NCBI GenBank assembly: GCA_038496445.1
Contig: JALMLS010000516.1
Coordinates: 186,001 to 250,000, forward strand
Reading direction: 5' to 3'
Source: Trichosphaerium sp. ATCC 40318
Taxonomy: Eukaryota; Discosea; Flabellinia; Trichosidae
DNA length: 64,000 bases
The notes under the pieces are model-generated. The model was not told the origin of the DNA and made no database searches. It saw only the letters and a program-made list of their open reading frames with translations. This document shows positions 1 through 11,598 of the stretch, piece after piece. The position numbers and the translations under genes were made by a program. Every line of letters starts with the position of its first letter. Position 1 is the stretch's first letter.

Positions 1-2
1 TA

Positions 3-74
3 GCCTTCTCTCCAGTGACAGGAGGTAAGTTATACACTGGCTTACATCCGCTGTTAGCGCTGAAAGTATATTAG
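3..74 (+). CDS. Possible 3' terminal exon of a gene cut by the window edge
   Basis: A reading frame open from the left edge ends at a TAG at 72-74 and would encode about 23 residues, starting AFSPVTGG and ending ALKVY. There is no similarity I recognise and no start codon, so this is only a candidate last exon of a gene that begins outside the window. A GTAAGT at 25-30 inside it could instead be a splice donor, which would make the real end different. Confidence 0.2.
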   Translation, partial: AFSPVTGGKLYTGLHPLLALKVY

Positions 75-805
75 AGATGAGTACGAGAGCGTAAGAGTGT
101 ATTTTGTTCGATTTTTGGATAAAATGTTAAAAAGCATTTTGTTAATTTCCTGCTTTGGATTCGTACCTGATCAGTGCAAACGCCCGAAAAACTGATCGTA
201 AGTCTCTTTCGTCGTTATAGCCAGGGTTTCTCTTTTCGCAATACTTGTTGAGGGTTGATAGAAGAAATGATTCTAGTTTATCTACACAACTCATACGATT
301 CATTTTAGAGCATCCACGAACAGATAACTTTCTATTTGTAAAGATTACTTATTATTCCCTGCATTTGGTGCTATATTGTTCTAAAAAGGTACTTACGACA
401 AGCATGCGCGTAGTTCCTTTACTCTAAAGGCATTGCGGATAATAAGCTACAATTTGTCAGTTTAACTCAAGAAATGGCCTAATTAGCTAAATTATAGTCA
501 TTTGACGCGAAAGCGGGGTGAATTGTAGAAAAAAAACTGTGACATGCCAACACTTCGTTGTAATTATATCGCTCCTTCAAGGCTTGCAGCCTAAGCTGAT
601 GCTCTCGCCGATTTGCCATAACCTGGTGGCGCAGATAGCCGTTGGATGATATTATGGAATTAGAATGACTTTTTCTGGCATGTATCACTCAAGAGTTATC
701 AAAATAATTCTCCACGCGAGTGTATCAACAACACAGCTTGCAAGAATACATTTACAACATTGTGAGAAAAATTGATGTTTATTGTAATAATTATAAGTGG
801 GGCAT
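75..805. other. Gap of about 730 bases without a convincing gene
   Basis: This stretch precedes the 3' end of the serine hydroxymethyltransferase gene. It holds a 69-codon minus-strand frame at 479-688 (containing MANRREHQLRLQALKER) and a 60-codon plus frame near 245. The minus frame is basic and helical in look and could be a single-exon small protein or one exon of something larger, but I see no homology and no clear splice partners. Confidence 0.4.
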
Positions 806-2828
806 CTAACCTGGCATTGGGAATGTGCTTGCGAAAGCCTCAACTTCTTTTTTCAATGTCTAAGTAGAGGATGAATAAAACAACAGAGTAATTTTTTTCT
901 CAATTTTTTTTGATTTACCTTGATAGCATCGCTTTCTTCACAACCTGCAATGAAATCGACCAATTTCTTACCTTTAGCTTTCTACAATATATGTTAATAT
1001 CCAAGCTATTTCCACACTGAAAATAATTACAAAGAGGTAACGTACTTGGATGTCAAGAGCAATTTTCAAAGCGCGATCAAGGAATCCTGCGACTTTGGTG
1101 AAATCTGCTTCTTTGAAGCCACGTGAAGTCAAAGCTGGAGTACCCAAACGAATACCCTTTGGTGATACAGCATTGGCGTCACCGTATATTGTGTTCTTGT
1201 TGGCAGTAATGTGGGCAAAGTCGAACAACTTTTCGAGTTTGGAACCAGTGATTTTATGTGGACGCAAATCCCACAAGATCAAGTGGTTGTCAGTACCTCC
1301 AGTGACAATAGCATGACCGTTATCTACTAAACCCTTTGCAAGAGACTTTGCGTTTGCTTTAACTTGCTTAGCATAATCCTTGAACTCTTGAGTGTTGACT
1401 TGTTTGAGAGCAGTGGCAATTCCAGCAATTGCATGTTCGCTAAAAAAAAATTAACTTCAAAGGCACTGTTCGAGGATCCAAAGCAAGCAAATGTGATGGA
1501 TTCACGTATGTTGATGCAATGGGTTATGAAGGAATTTTTTTACGTACTGTGGACCTCCTTGGAGACCTGGGAAAACAGCTTTGTTGATCTTTGTTTCAAA
1601 ATCATAGTTATCTTTTGATTTACCACCGATTGGTCCTTTTCTGTAAAAGATAAGGGCAGCACGTGGTCCTCTAAGAGTTTTATGTGTTGTAGTTGTAACA
1701 ATATGACAGTGTGCGAAAGGATCATCGGCTTCCTAAAACAAAACAAGTAAGATCTTTGGTGCTTTTTTTTTAATGCTAGCTCAGACAACAAACGTACCTG
1801 AGCTGCAACAAGACCACCAATATGAGCGATATCAGCCATCAAGTAAGCGCCAGCTTTGTTTGCGATTTTTCTCATAGTAGCGTAATCCCATTCTCTTGGG
1901 TAAGCAGAACCACCCTTGTTTGTAGAGTTAGGAAAAAAAAGAAAAATGAGTAAGAAAAACGCGGTAGGCGTACTGCAATAAGCATTTTAGGCTTGAAAGC
2001 GCTTGCAAGAGTTGCCATTTTTTCGTAGTCAATGACACCAGTGGTCTAGAGCTTGTTAGATAAATGTTAACAGTTAAAAAAGAAAAATGGAGTTTAGGCA
2101 AATTATTTAATTCTGGATCACGTACTGGGTCAACTTTGTATCCCATAGACTCCCAGAAGATGGAAGTAGCAGAAACTCTCCTTTTAGCGGTCATGTAACC
2201 GTGACTCAAGCTTCAAAGTGTCAGAATTTGTAGCGAACCTCAAATGTTTAAATGTTTTTACGACGTACTGTCCTCCCGAAGGCAAATCAAGGCCCATGAT
2301 GCGTGAATGAGGTTCTAGGAGGGCTGTGTATACGGAGAAGTTAGCAGGACTTCCTAAAAAAATAGTGTAAGTAGGGAATACGTTAAAAATGTTAATTTAC
2401 CGCTGTATGCTTGTACATTTACTCCCCACTCGCTAGGATCAAGTCTGAAAGCTTCCAAACAACGTTTTATGGCCAAATTCTCAATCTTATCAACAACCTC
2501 GTTACCACCGTAATAACGCGCTCCAGGGTAACCCTCAGAGTATTTGTTTGTTAAGCAAGAACCATTGGCATCCATGACTGCGCGGGAAGTGAAGTTCTAG
2601 GTTTTTACGCGTTAGATAGCTGTAAGAGAGTGTTTGAGCGTTTAGCTATTTACCTCTGACGCGATGAGTTCGAGACATCCAATTTGTCTCTTTTTCTCGG
2701 CTTCAATAAGAGCATGAAGCTCAGGGTCTGATTTTTGTAAAGATGCGTTCTGTTAGTTTTGTAAGTTTACAAGCATAAAATACAAGAACAAGTCACGAAA
2801 ATGCTTAGTCGGTGCGTACCAAGTCCAT
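806..2828 (-). CDS. Serine hydroxymethyltransferase (cytosolic type)
   Basis: PLP-dependent enzyme interconverting serine plus tetrahydrofolate with glycine plus 5,10-methylene-tetrahydrofolate, a main source of one-carbon units. At least eight exons on the minus strand read in family order: [19 protein letters not shown] near the start, the [20 protein letters not shown] segment, [13 protein letters not shown], then [14 protein letters not shown] with the PLP-binding lysine, and a C-terminal [13 protein letters not shown] before TAG. The start ATG (2826-2828) lies in a short first exon MDL, followed by a GTACGC donor. Introns are about 45-60 nt. No mitochondrial presequence is visible, so a cytosolic location is inferred. 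Family identity is firm; some exon borders are by eye. Confidence 0.95.
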
Positions 2829-3708
2829 TATTAGTGAATATAGAAACTGTAGAGACTTGAGAAAACTTCTGCACTTGCCTGTCAAAATCCGGCGAAACCT
2901 AAGCAAAAACCAACTACTCTATCAGGCAATTTTGTTGTGAGCTGTTTATGACTTCAAGTGTATCATGCTGCGCTAAAGAAGTTCTCAAGAGTATGGGTGT
3001 ACATCGTTATTGGCCACTTCGGTAGTAGACCTAAAGGTATTGCGTTTGTTCTTACTTTTTTCTTATCTTCATCTTGGTTACACAGTAGCAGTTTCACATA
3101 GGATATTAATCGACAGTGTATACATAAGATCAATGAGTGTAGGCAACGGATATAGGACTAGAAGGCATAAAAGTCTATTTATTACCGTAAACTTGTGGAT
3201 AAACTCAATTGCAAAAAACTTGTAAAGTATCATAATTTATTATCAAACTATATATATACCACAATCGGATTTAATGCAATATCAGTACACGTAATAATGT
3301 TACTTAGTCGTACAACTTTATCAGCTTAGTAGGTGCTGCACTATGGCTACCACAACACTATTCCCTACAAAGCTAATGAAAATGTATAAAAAAAATCTAC
3401 CTCAACATCAAAGCCATGATAAAGGTATAGCATCATTAGATAGCATAAGTAAAATTGCAGTATCAGCTGAGTACTATTGTTAGATTATGCTACAAAGATT
3501 CATATTTAAAATGACTTCTTGTCGCTTTGGTTGTGCTTAACATTCTACTAAATCACATTATATATAAAAACGTACAAAACTGTCTAATATGTACTACTGC
3601 TTATTACTATTTTTGGTAACTAGCATTACAACAGTAAACAAAGAAAACTAACAACAAAAAGTTAGAAACTTTTATTTTATTAGTGCCCAGTTAGTTATAC
3701 ATACGCTT
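2829..3708. other. Gap of about 880 bases, no gene seen
   Basis: AT-rich sequence between the start of the serine hydroxymethyltransferase gene and the 3' end of the YwqK-repeat gene. A 71-codon plus frame at 3010-3225 lacks recognisable features. Presumably it holds the promoter of the upstream enzyme and the 3' untranslated region of the repeat gene. Confidence 0.4.
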
Positions 3709-4344
3709 CTAAGGTATAGTACATTTTAGTACTGCAACACCTTTACTGTAAATGTTACGTTGCCTTAAATTACCCTTTTCATCCCATCTCTTGTGCTCTC
3801 CCTCCATTTGGCCGTTGGCGTAATTATGTAGCGTTCTCAACTGGCCATTAGGATGCCATGAAAGGCAAACTCCTTCTCGTTTATCATCAACATACTTAGC
3901 GCGGATATAGAGTTGACCACTTGTGTACCAATGCTTGTATTCTCCTGTCATTTTGTCGTTATCATAGTGTCCCTTCATTTGCATCATACCATTGTCATGC
4001 CACGCCTTGTACTTGCCTTCTTTTTTACCATTGACATACTGACATTGCATACACAAAAGATTATTCGGATACCATATCTTAGTTTCTCCATGAAGTAAAC
4101 CATGCTGCCAATACGATTTATGTAAAATTTGAGCTGGCGACTTACTTTTTTTTTGTTTCAACCATCTACCATGTTTTTTCAATTCGCTGTCGAATCTAGT
4201 GGCTATGGCTGCTTGTTTGGATAGAAGTGGCCACTGTAAATACGCTTCAACGTCTATGTCAAAGATATATAGGTGTAGCTCCACTGGGAGGTCCAGTAGA
4301 TTGTAACGATCTGATTTACACGTATTTTTCTTCGTCTCACCCAT
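3709..4344 (-). CDS. F-box-like / YwqK (MORN_2-type) repeat protein, short form
   Basis: Intronless frame. The chosen ATG (4342-4344) gives about 211 residues; the frame stays open to an ATG at 4506, but the extra 54 residues have no counterpart in paralogues, which start 8-23 residues before the LPxEL motif. N-terminal module: LPVELHLYIFDIDVEAYLQW, then PLLSKQAAIATRFDSELKKHGRW, an F-box-like helical head. It is followed by about five 23-24-residue repeats of the form G-x-Y-K-x-W-x-x-N-G-Q-L, the pattern of bacterial YwqK and of repeat proteins in giant viruses. A role as ubiquitin-ligase adaptor or binding scaffold is inference only. Paralogues lie at 36.7, 38.6, 54.2 and 56.3 kb. Confidence 0.75.
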   Translation of the reverse strand: MGETKKNTCKSDRYNLLDLPVELHLYIFDIDVEAYLQWPLLSKQAAIATRFDSELKKHGRWLKQKKSKSPAQILHKSYWQHGLLHGETKIWYPNNLLCMQCQYVNGKKEGKYKAWHDNGMMQMKGHYDNDKMTGEYKHWYTSGQLYIRAKYVDDKREGVCLSWHPNGQLRTLHNYANGQMEGEHKRWDEKGNLRQRNIYSKGVAVLKCTIP

Positions 4345-4751
4345 ACATTCCGGAATAACGCGAAATACGTTGATTAAGCAAATCAAAGCCCTACGTTTGT
4401 TCAGCGAAAGGTATCTTCCGAAAGCTTTTTTTTTATCAGTCACGTGCAGTATTTTTTTTTCTGTATTAATCTCCAGAAAACCACGTAGTTTCGCGGAGCG
4501 TTTCACTCCTTGTGCTTACTCTGTGAGTCGTAAACAAGACACGAAAGGTCACTTGAATTAACAAACACTGTAATAGGACCATCTAACTCGTCTAATATTC
4601 AGTATGGCTCGGAGACTCAACGTGGTTAAGGAGGTTTTACGTGAGTGTCGTGTTTTTCAATTTTCACAGAAATCGGGGATTCATCGGATTAACTTTAAGG
4701 TTTTTCTGTCTGTGAACTTAAACCATAACAAAATAACTTCACAAAGACCAA

Positions 4752-5099
4752 ATGCAACTCTTCTACCTTCTAGTCGCTATCGTATTCCTATCACTATACG
4801 TACAATCCGCTGATGGTAAATGCGCACTTAAATGGGCTTCTCGAACATTCAGACATGGAGGAAAAGGGTACTGCGTCGAGAGATGGGGTTCTTGCCCTGT
4901 TCCAGGAGCTAACGGCAAATGGTACTCAGCATACAATGAAGACGTACAAAATCGTTCATGCTCCGGTGCTGGAGACTCTGGTAAATGCAGATGCAAGCGC
5001 TGTAAAAACAGAAGCGTTGATGGACAAAGCTGTAACAGAAGAATTGAGTCTCGCACAGTAACTGATTGTAATGGTCTTACCACTTTCACTTGTACCTAA
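4752..5099 (+). CDS. Small secreted cysteine-rich protein
   Basis: Single exon of 115 codons. Residues 1-22 form a typical signal peptide (MQLFYLLVAIVFLSLYVQSA), so the mature chain is about 93 residues and extracellular. It is basic and holds ten cysteines, including a CRCKRC cluster, consistent with a disulfide-stabilised fold. It lies divergently from the YwqK-repeat gene and upstream of the convergent xylanase gene. I do not recognise the family; defence peptide, ligand or enzyme inhibitor are all possible. No intron is needed to read it. Confidence 0.75.
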   Translation: MQLFYLLVAIVFLSLYVQSADGKCALKWASRTFRHGGKGYCVERWGSCPVPGANGKWYSAYNEDVQNRSCSGAGDSGKCRCKRCKNRSVDGQSCNRRIESRTVTDCNGLTTFTCT

Positions 5100-5396
5100 T
5101 TGTAAGCAAAGCTAAGACAACTACCATATTTGTGGTAAAATAAATAGAAACATTGTTAAAAAACTTCGAATAGTTTTTTATTCTTTTGTCTTATTTTTAG
5201 CTTTAATAGCAGTTTTCACCTTTATTGAGGTACTGTAATACATGAAAACATGAGTGGAGTATAGAGGGGTATGCTCTTCTCATGAATTAGTTAGTCCTAA
5301 GAGTAGCACATTCAACGCAAAACCGACAGAATGTAAACAAAGACAATTTTCTTTTATTAATAAGCCTCAAAACGAGAATTGTTGCAGTTTGTTTAT

Positions 5397-7612
5397 CTAC
5401 AGTCTAACAGTTACAAATCTGCTTTGAGCTGTACTTGGTAATTCTAAAGACACAGTCTTTCTACTCCCACCCTTTGTTACAATAATATCATATGAGCCGT
5501 GGTACCCTCGTATACTTGTTCTTCCTTGCGAGTTTGTAGTTCTCTGCGCGTTTGTCTGCCAAAGATTCATTAGTGACTGGTAGCGTCTACCAGCAGCGTT
5601 GAGTTGCCAGTTCTGGTTTACAATATGGGCATTTTGTCTCCAATGTCTTCCTTGCTAAACTAAAAGTAAGACAGCGAAGTACTAAGAGCAAAGTGTTTAT
5701 CACTTACCCAAAATCCCCACATGAGTATAGCTTCAACATTGTCGTGTCCATATGCTGTATAGTACAGTCTCTCGAGATTATCTGCGCGTATATTTTCATT
5801 TGCGTTTGAGCTATCATACTCAGTGACGGATACTAATCGGAACATGTAAATTAAAGGTTGATAAAACAATGCATACTTGGAATCTTAGCGCCATTTACTG
5901 TGATGGTAGAGAGCCTATCTAAACGATCTTTGACATCAAATGGGTTTACTGTACTTCCAAAGTGACCCTGAACACCAATACCATCTACTGGAGCGCCTTG
6001 ATTCAACAAGTTTTGTATAAACGTCTAAAAAAACATTGTGTTAGAAAGTAAACTTAAACACTATCATACTTTATATTGAGTAACTTCGTTTGCGTCAGTG
6101 ATTATGTTGTAGTCATTAACATACAATTTAACACCAGGATATATGTTTTTAGCGTCTCTATGCATGTTCGCTGTTGTCGTTGAGCCCAACCTTGAGGTAA
6201 AAAAGCTTCCGTGCGTTGCCTCGTTGTTGACTGCCAGAAAGTACTTAGAACAACTTTTTTCGTTATAACCATTGGCTTACCGTCCATATGCCAAATCCCT
6301 ATTGCTTTCCAATGATTCATGTAAGAGTTTATACGAGAATTAACAGCTTGTCGTAAGGCAGAAGTAGATAATCCCTTAACCCAATCTTGAACAAACTAAG
6401 AAAAAATTAAGAAAACTTGTTTTGGTTTGAGGGTGAGTACTCTGTCAACTGCCCAGAACATTGTATGGAGTCTCACTTTCATATTATTGGCTTTCATAAA
6501 GTTTACCATTCTATCTGCTTCAGCGTATGTAACCTAAACTCATCAAAACTCAAAGAACTGTATTTGTTGTTTTTGTACTTGTCCTTGGTTTCGCTCGTTA
6601 TCATACCACTTTCCTGCATTCTCTGGAACACCACAGTTAAAATTATCCCGAAGGAAACTTTCGTAGTTTCTCGCATCAGAAGATGTTCTACCAATGAAAC
6701 CGTTTCCGATAGCCGTTCCGAAGCAAAACTCTTTTTCTTTTTGTTGAAATCTAACATTTGCTCCTTGGACAGGTGTACCAGCACTATCAACAACACGAAC
6801 ATTGATTGTACTCTTCCTGATAGAATTGATTCTATTTTGAAGGCGAGCTTTCTCGGTTTGCCAATTGACGATAGTGACAGAGCAGGTATCAATGAAGTAG
6901 TTGACACCTAAAGAATCATTAGAGTTTCACAAAAAAAAAAGCCACACGTGCTTGGAGGAGGTCCTTCAACATAGACTAACAAATCTTGATAAACACTCTG
7001 GGCTTCTAGTGTCAATTTAGCATCAAACCTCGTCCATATATTTGCAGGAGTTGAAAACGCCTTCATTCCAATGTATTGAGCGGGGCCACCCTTGTTTATG
7101 CTACCATGAGTCAGCAAGCAATAGAAAAGAACAGTGGTTGTATCAGGAAACGCACAATGCTGTAACCTTGAAATTCTGAGGAGATGTCGTCCTCACATAA
7201 CAAGATACACTAAGAAAGGCTCCGGCATTATTCGCTTCTGGTGTAAGCAAGTTGACACCATTTCCTTTCAACTGAAATTTGATGCCAGAATACGTGCCAT
7301 GTCTGAACAAGAAGTTGAGGAGTGGACGAATACTTGCGTATATACGTACCTGTTGAATACTCTAGCACTGTAACTTCCTTGATGTCTTGGATTTGATACA
7401 AATGAAATTTGAGCACCACCAAACGTGTCAGTATACCTTCTATTTTCGAAACCTACGAAAAGAAATTGGTAAACATCAGGACCACGTGATATCGAACGAC
7501 AAAGGCTTGTTGTATTGTTTCCAAGCGTACCTCCATCGCTAAGTTTATTAGCCAGTGTACAGGCGAAAAAACCAATGAATGCGAGTTTAAACAAGCAGTT
7601 GTTGCGATACAT
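5397..7612 (-). CDS. Secreted GH10 endo-1,4-beta-xylanase with N-terminal CBM22-like domain
   Basis: Cleaves internal beta-1,4 bonds of xylan. Many exons on the minus strand. The start ATG at 7610-7612 gives a signal peptide (MYRNNCLFKLAFIGFFACTLA). A beta-sandwich domain like CBM22 follows, ending with FYVDNFSVD. The GH10 barrel contains VWDxVNE-type WHMDVNNEATHGSFF, whose glutamate is the acid/base, reached by splicing out an intron near 6215-6265, and ISVTEYDS with the nucleophile glutamate near 5820. This spelling (NNE..HGSF..RLG) is the plant/CBM22 type rather than the classic bacterial one. The C-terminal tail is beta-rich and ends VTVRL-stop. It suggests the organism digests plant or algal wall material. 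A decayed copy lies at 9.7-10.1 kb. Confidence 0.92.
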
Positions 7613-8733
7613 GTGAGGTTACAATGGTTTTAAGTAGACTTTCTTAAACAGCAGAAACTAGCGTCCCATGTCAAAATTCGCAAGCTATTTGCGCTAGTGT
7701 TCTTACCCAACGCGCTAGTAGTTTTAATATAAAAGAGAACTAGCATTGTGGCTCCTCGTAAGTCATTGGTTAAAACACATATTCTTGAGTGGTTCCCTTT
7801 TCATCTTTTCATGGCACGTGATTTCCAAACGCGTTATCGAGACGAATTTCACTAACGTTCAATGTCATAAGAGAGGGTGCTATGTTGAGCTCAAAAGGCG
7901 ATGAACATTGTAACAGTGTACTATAATACTCAGAATTAATATTGTATTCATGAGGAAAAAATTCATTAATTCATACCTTCATACCAGGTATTGCTGTCTT
8001 CAAGTTTTAATACAGGCTGACTTTTAACAAAAAAAATCCAGTTTCGCCTGATTTGACGGATTTGACACTTCTTGCAAATCTCACTTTTTTATGTGATCTA
8101 CCCTCACAAGCGTGTCTAGCGAATCCAAATATTTCAAACCGTGATTTAAAAAAACCAATCCACAATTATTTATTTACATATTTGATACCTGGTGGCGTTT
8201 ACAAAGCCTATGGTAGCGTCGTTATACTGGTTTGAATTGTTGTGTATGAGTTTTTCACGCTCTACCCCTGTTGATGCCGTGAGAGTGCCGTTAATAGCGT
8301 GGGTGCTACTTGTAGCGCTAGTAAAATTTTACACGTACCTGTAGCAATACAGTTGGTTTTTTATCACGTGAAACAAAGTCGAACAGTGTTTGAGTCTATT
8401 CATACCAATATGTTGCTTTTAGCCATCGTACCTTTTCTTTTACGTTGCTTTTTCTAACAGATGACTTCTATGGCTTACACGTACCACATACAGTGCCTAG
8501 GTAATATTGCGATCTTTCCTGCCAAGACAGCTGCACCAAAAGCTCTATCAAGTGCCTTCTGCTTGCAAACTCAACCACAATAGCCTTAAAAGCAGCCACG
8601 TGTTATTTAGGTTTTCTGTAAATAGCGTGGTTTTTTAACTAGCTGATATTTTCTTCCACATCTGTCGCTTAAAAGTCAAGTCTGAAACAGTCTATTAAGC
8701 CCTCCATTCACATATTGAAAACACTCATCACAA
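7613..8733. other. Divergent intergenic region of about 1.1 kb
   Basis: Lies between two secreted-protein genes transcribed away from each other and is therefore a shared promoter region. It contains several CACGTG palindromes (near 7807, 8367 and 8598). A 60-codon plus frame at 8053-8235 shows no features. I see no gene here. Confidence 0.5.
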
Positions 8734-9652
8734 ATGTCGCTTCACTTCATCATATTATCAATACTCGTAGCTAGCTCGTATGGCCAAAGTGGTAATTTGG
8801 CAAGTCTTTATGGTTTTAATAGGAAATACCAACCTAACTTCTTTAATAGCTCGTTTCATGGCCACTTACAACGCCATTCCCTGCTGAACTTTTTTACATG
8901 CTCGAAGCTTCTTTTGAGGCTTCTGGAATTACTGCTGAAGAGTCCCTGCTTACAAGAGATGAGGATCTTGATAATACCGAAGATCTTACGGATAGCTGTG
9001 TAGAAGTACGTTTTTGCCTTTGTAGAAAGTACTGACACCTTCAATAGTCGACATTGTTCGAGACGACTTCTGACATAGACCTTGATGCGAAATTTAGGTT
9101 TAGGTTTACCAGTGCAGAATACGCAGGGCCAGCAACAGCAAGGTACAAAAAATAACCGTTTTTACGACACAACAGGCCTTCTTGAGGTTTGTTTGTACAT
9201 CAGCTTCTATTCAACGAATATTTTCGACTTTCTGTCGAATACCACGTGATACCCTGATATCATTGATTTAAGAACTCAGAAAGACCTCAAATTGCTTCGT
9301 ATTGTAACTATTTATGTTAGCGTCATCGTATCAAATACTCCTCAAGCTGCGAGCTACAGATTATTTATTGGAGATCCTATGGATCCTGATTTCGAAAACG
9401 TTGTCACATCTACAGCAAATCCAACAACTACATTATCTATAAGCTTTAATATCGTACAAAACCAACGGGTTACCATAGATATTCAACCTTTTGGTACATT
9501 TGAACGAGTTTGTTTTTGTTTTCTTCTTTACCTTCTGATTGTTTTAAACAGGTGTTGGTTTTTCCCCTGCAACTATTTGCTTTGAATCCGATTTTGAAGT
9601 TTTTGAAGTTTTGGGATCTCCTTGTCCAAGGAGACTTTCATCAGGAGTCTAA
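8734..9652 (+). CDS. Secreted protein of unknown function, multi-exon
   Basis: The first exon starts MSLHFIILSILVASSYGQ, a clear signal peptide, followed by a probable donor (GTAATT). Further exons read SDIDLDAKFRFRF near 9070-9140, then ASYRLFIGDPMDPDFENVV through IDIQPFGTFE at about 9345-9510, and a last exon ending FEVLGSPCPRRLSSGV with TAA at 9650-9652. Exon joins are my own reading and the middle is uncertain. The look is a beta-rich extracellular domain, comparable in style to the larger secreted protein at 40.6 kb, though I cannot show homology. Confidence 0.5.
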
Positions 9653-9734
9653 AAGTCTGACTAATAAAGCTAACAATTCTAAAAACGCACCAAATAAATT
9701 TAGTATAAAAACATAGAACTGTTTTTTAGTGCAC

Positions 9735-10075
9735 CCGTTCTTGGGTTCGCTCATTAGCTTACCACTTTTCTGAATTGTCTGGACCAGGTCCACAGTTAAA
9801 TCAGTTGTAGTTTATTGCATCGGAGATTGTTCAAATGATGAAACATTTTCTTGTTGAATTCTCCTTGGCTTGACTATCAACAAGTTAATTTTATGTGATT
9901 GAAAAAAGTTGCAAATGAAGGTGCTTGCTGGAGCCCCTTCAGCATACGCAGGGAATCATTAACTATTCCAAATGGTATTGTAGATGTAAAATAACATTGG
10001 ATTGCATCCGTCTCACTCAACTTCTAGCATCCACATGCAGTTTTCGCAATAAAGTCAGTTTTTAGGAGCAGACAA
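9735..10075 (-). pseudogene. Decayed fragment of a GH10 xylanase gene
   Basis: Stretches here match the intact xylanase gene base by base with many changes. TTACCACTTTTCTGAATTGT near 9760 corresponds to ATACCACTTTCCTGCATTCT near 6603. The CTTGCTGGAG..CCTTCAGCATA segment near 9930 corresponds to CTTGGAGGAGGTCCTTCAAC near 6950. Order and orientation are kept, but frames are broken and most of the gene is missing. It is a truncated, dead duplicate lying about 2 kb from its parent. Confidence 0.6.
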
Positions 10076-10237
10076 CAGTTTATCCTTTTTTCAAGGGTTT
10101 CAAAGGGAAGAGGTGATGTTGCTTGCCATTAGTTATCTGTGATCCAATATATGGCAATCTAAGGGTTGTGAGGTTAGTCAGCAAAGTTCCTCAAATACCT
10201 GTCGTGACTACAGACATAATAGAAATCCACAACAATC

Positions 10238-11026
10238 ATGGCTAAGAAGGCGTTACTATTGATAGAACCTTTAGAAATACTCCAAATACCCAATGAGATT
10301 TCTAAGGAAGAAATATTCGTTAAATAAAGCGTAGCAGACGTTATTCACTTTAGTATGGCTTGTAAAAAGCAATCAGGCCATTATCAAGAACGATACACGC
10401 TTGTGGAGCAATTACATACGACAACACATTTTCACGTATGTCGCACAATGGCATTACAGTATCTGTAACAGGCGAATTATACTTTAAAAGTAAAGGAGTA
10501 CTCCACCTCAAGCACCAATAGATCGCTCAAACGAAGAATCATTATCAATAGATCTCATTCTTGTCAACGATTAGCTGAAAAATGGTCAACCGTTTACAGT
10601 TTGAAGGTCTGGATGTAACTCCTTTTTTTTGAAACCTTGTAAGGTTTTAATTCATTAGAAGAGTATGTTGCTCTTCACTTTGATGAAGCTGAAGAGGAAT
10701 TCTTTGACAAGGATTTTGAGATTGGTAAAGCGAGTTTGTTGGTAAACATAGAAATTGAAAAAAGCAGCAACAAATACGAGGGTCATTCATTACGTTCAAG
10801 TGATATTGGCGAAGTTGTTTCAGATATGAAAGATAAAGGTATACGTAAGGAATTTAGGAAAGATGGTACATACCGTGATGGTGATGATCGCGAGAAAAAA
10901 GAAGAGGAGTGGTTAGACAATCTTTCAAAAACAATTGTTGAGATAAAAAGTTTGAAAGGATCATTCTTCAAGGATATATTTGGCCACATGAACCATGCAC
11001 AAGGATGTATTATTGTCATTGGTTAG
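10238..11026 (+). pseudogene. F-box-like gene, probably frameshifted or decayed
   Basis: From ATG 10238 the frame reads MAKKALLLIEPLEI then IPNEISKEEIFVK and meets a stop. Continuing just after gives VADVIHFSMACK, and a one-base shift gives NQAIIKNDTRLWSNYIRQH. Together these have the shape of an F-box (LPNEI..IF..L..ADV..FS.ACK.....I.NDTRLW) broken by a stop and a frameshift. A downstream open stretch at 10670-11026 is acidic/basic and charged (EEWLDNLSKTIVEIKSLKG) and may be its C-terminal part. Unusual splicing could rescue some of this, so pseudogene status is likely but not proven. Confidence 0.45.
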
Positions 11027-11598
11027 TGGGTATATCTCTTTTCAATCCAAATTTAATGTGATAATAAAGTTGACGTTATTGTTTTTAATGTTGTCCTATT
11101 CATTCACTGAGGCTAGTTTCGCCATCTAGTGTTGTCTGGGCTTTTCAAGCTAATGATGATATAACTGACATTAAAAGGTATCATTAGCTCTAAAGGCTAT
11201 AGCAGAGCACATCCATCAGATTTCATATCAATGTTCCAACAGATGTTTCCGCTAGCACGTCTTCTTTTTTACTGTACAAAAAACTAGAATCAACGGTCAT
11301 CCTGGGCATGAGAGGACGTAGTAACAGCTTTCAATTATCCTTTTACCAAACGTTTGTACAGTTGGCAGTGAGAAAAACGTTAGAAACGTTTCGTCAAAAC
11401 TAATCTCTAATGTTGTTCACTTCATGTTTGAGAGTACACCAACCCACCGAATCTGGTCATTATACTCCCAAGAATAACACACGCGATAAATACTATTACT
11501 CGAGTCAACGAAAGGGAGAACAAGTCTGTGACAAAAATAGGAGTTAAGTGAAAATATGGAAATAAGCAATAAGTTTGTAGTTTCTCGCATAAACGACC
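11027..11598. other. Gap of about 570 bases, no gene seen
   Basis: Lies between the F-box relic and the Ras-like GTPase gene. No frame longer than about 60 codons and no recognisable exon. It presumably carries the GTPase promoter. Confidence 0.4.

Noticed and set aside
1050-1316. Plus-strand 88-codon frame over the SHMT gene
   Set aside because: It is the reverse shadow of a conserved SHMT exon; the minus frame carries all family motifs.
4763-5089. Minus-strand 108-codon frame over the Cys-rich gene
   Set aside because: Shadow frame; the plus strand has the signal peptide and regular cysteines.
6417-6911. Plus-strand 164-codon frame
   Set aside because: It lies opposite xylanase exons and introns; the sequence has no features, while the minus strand reads GH10 blocks.
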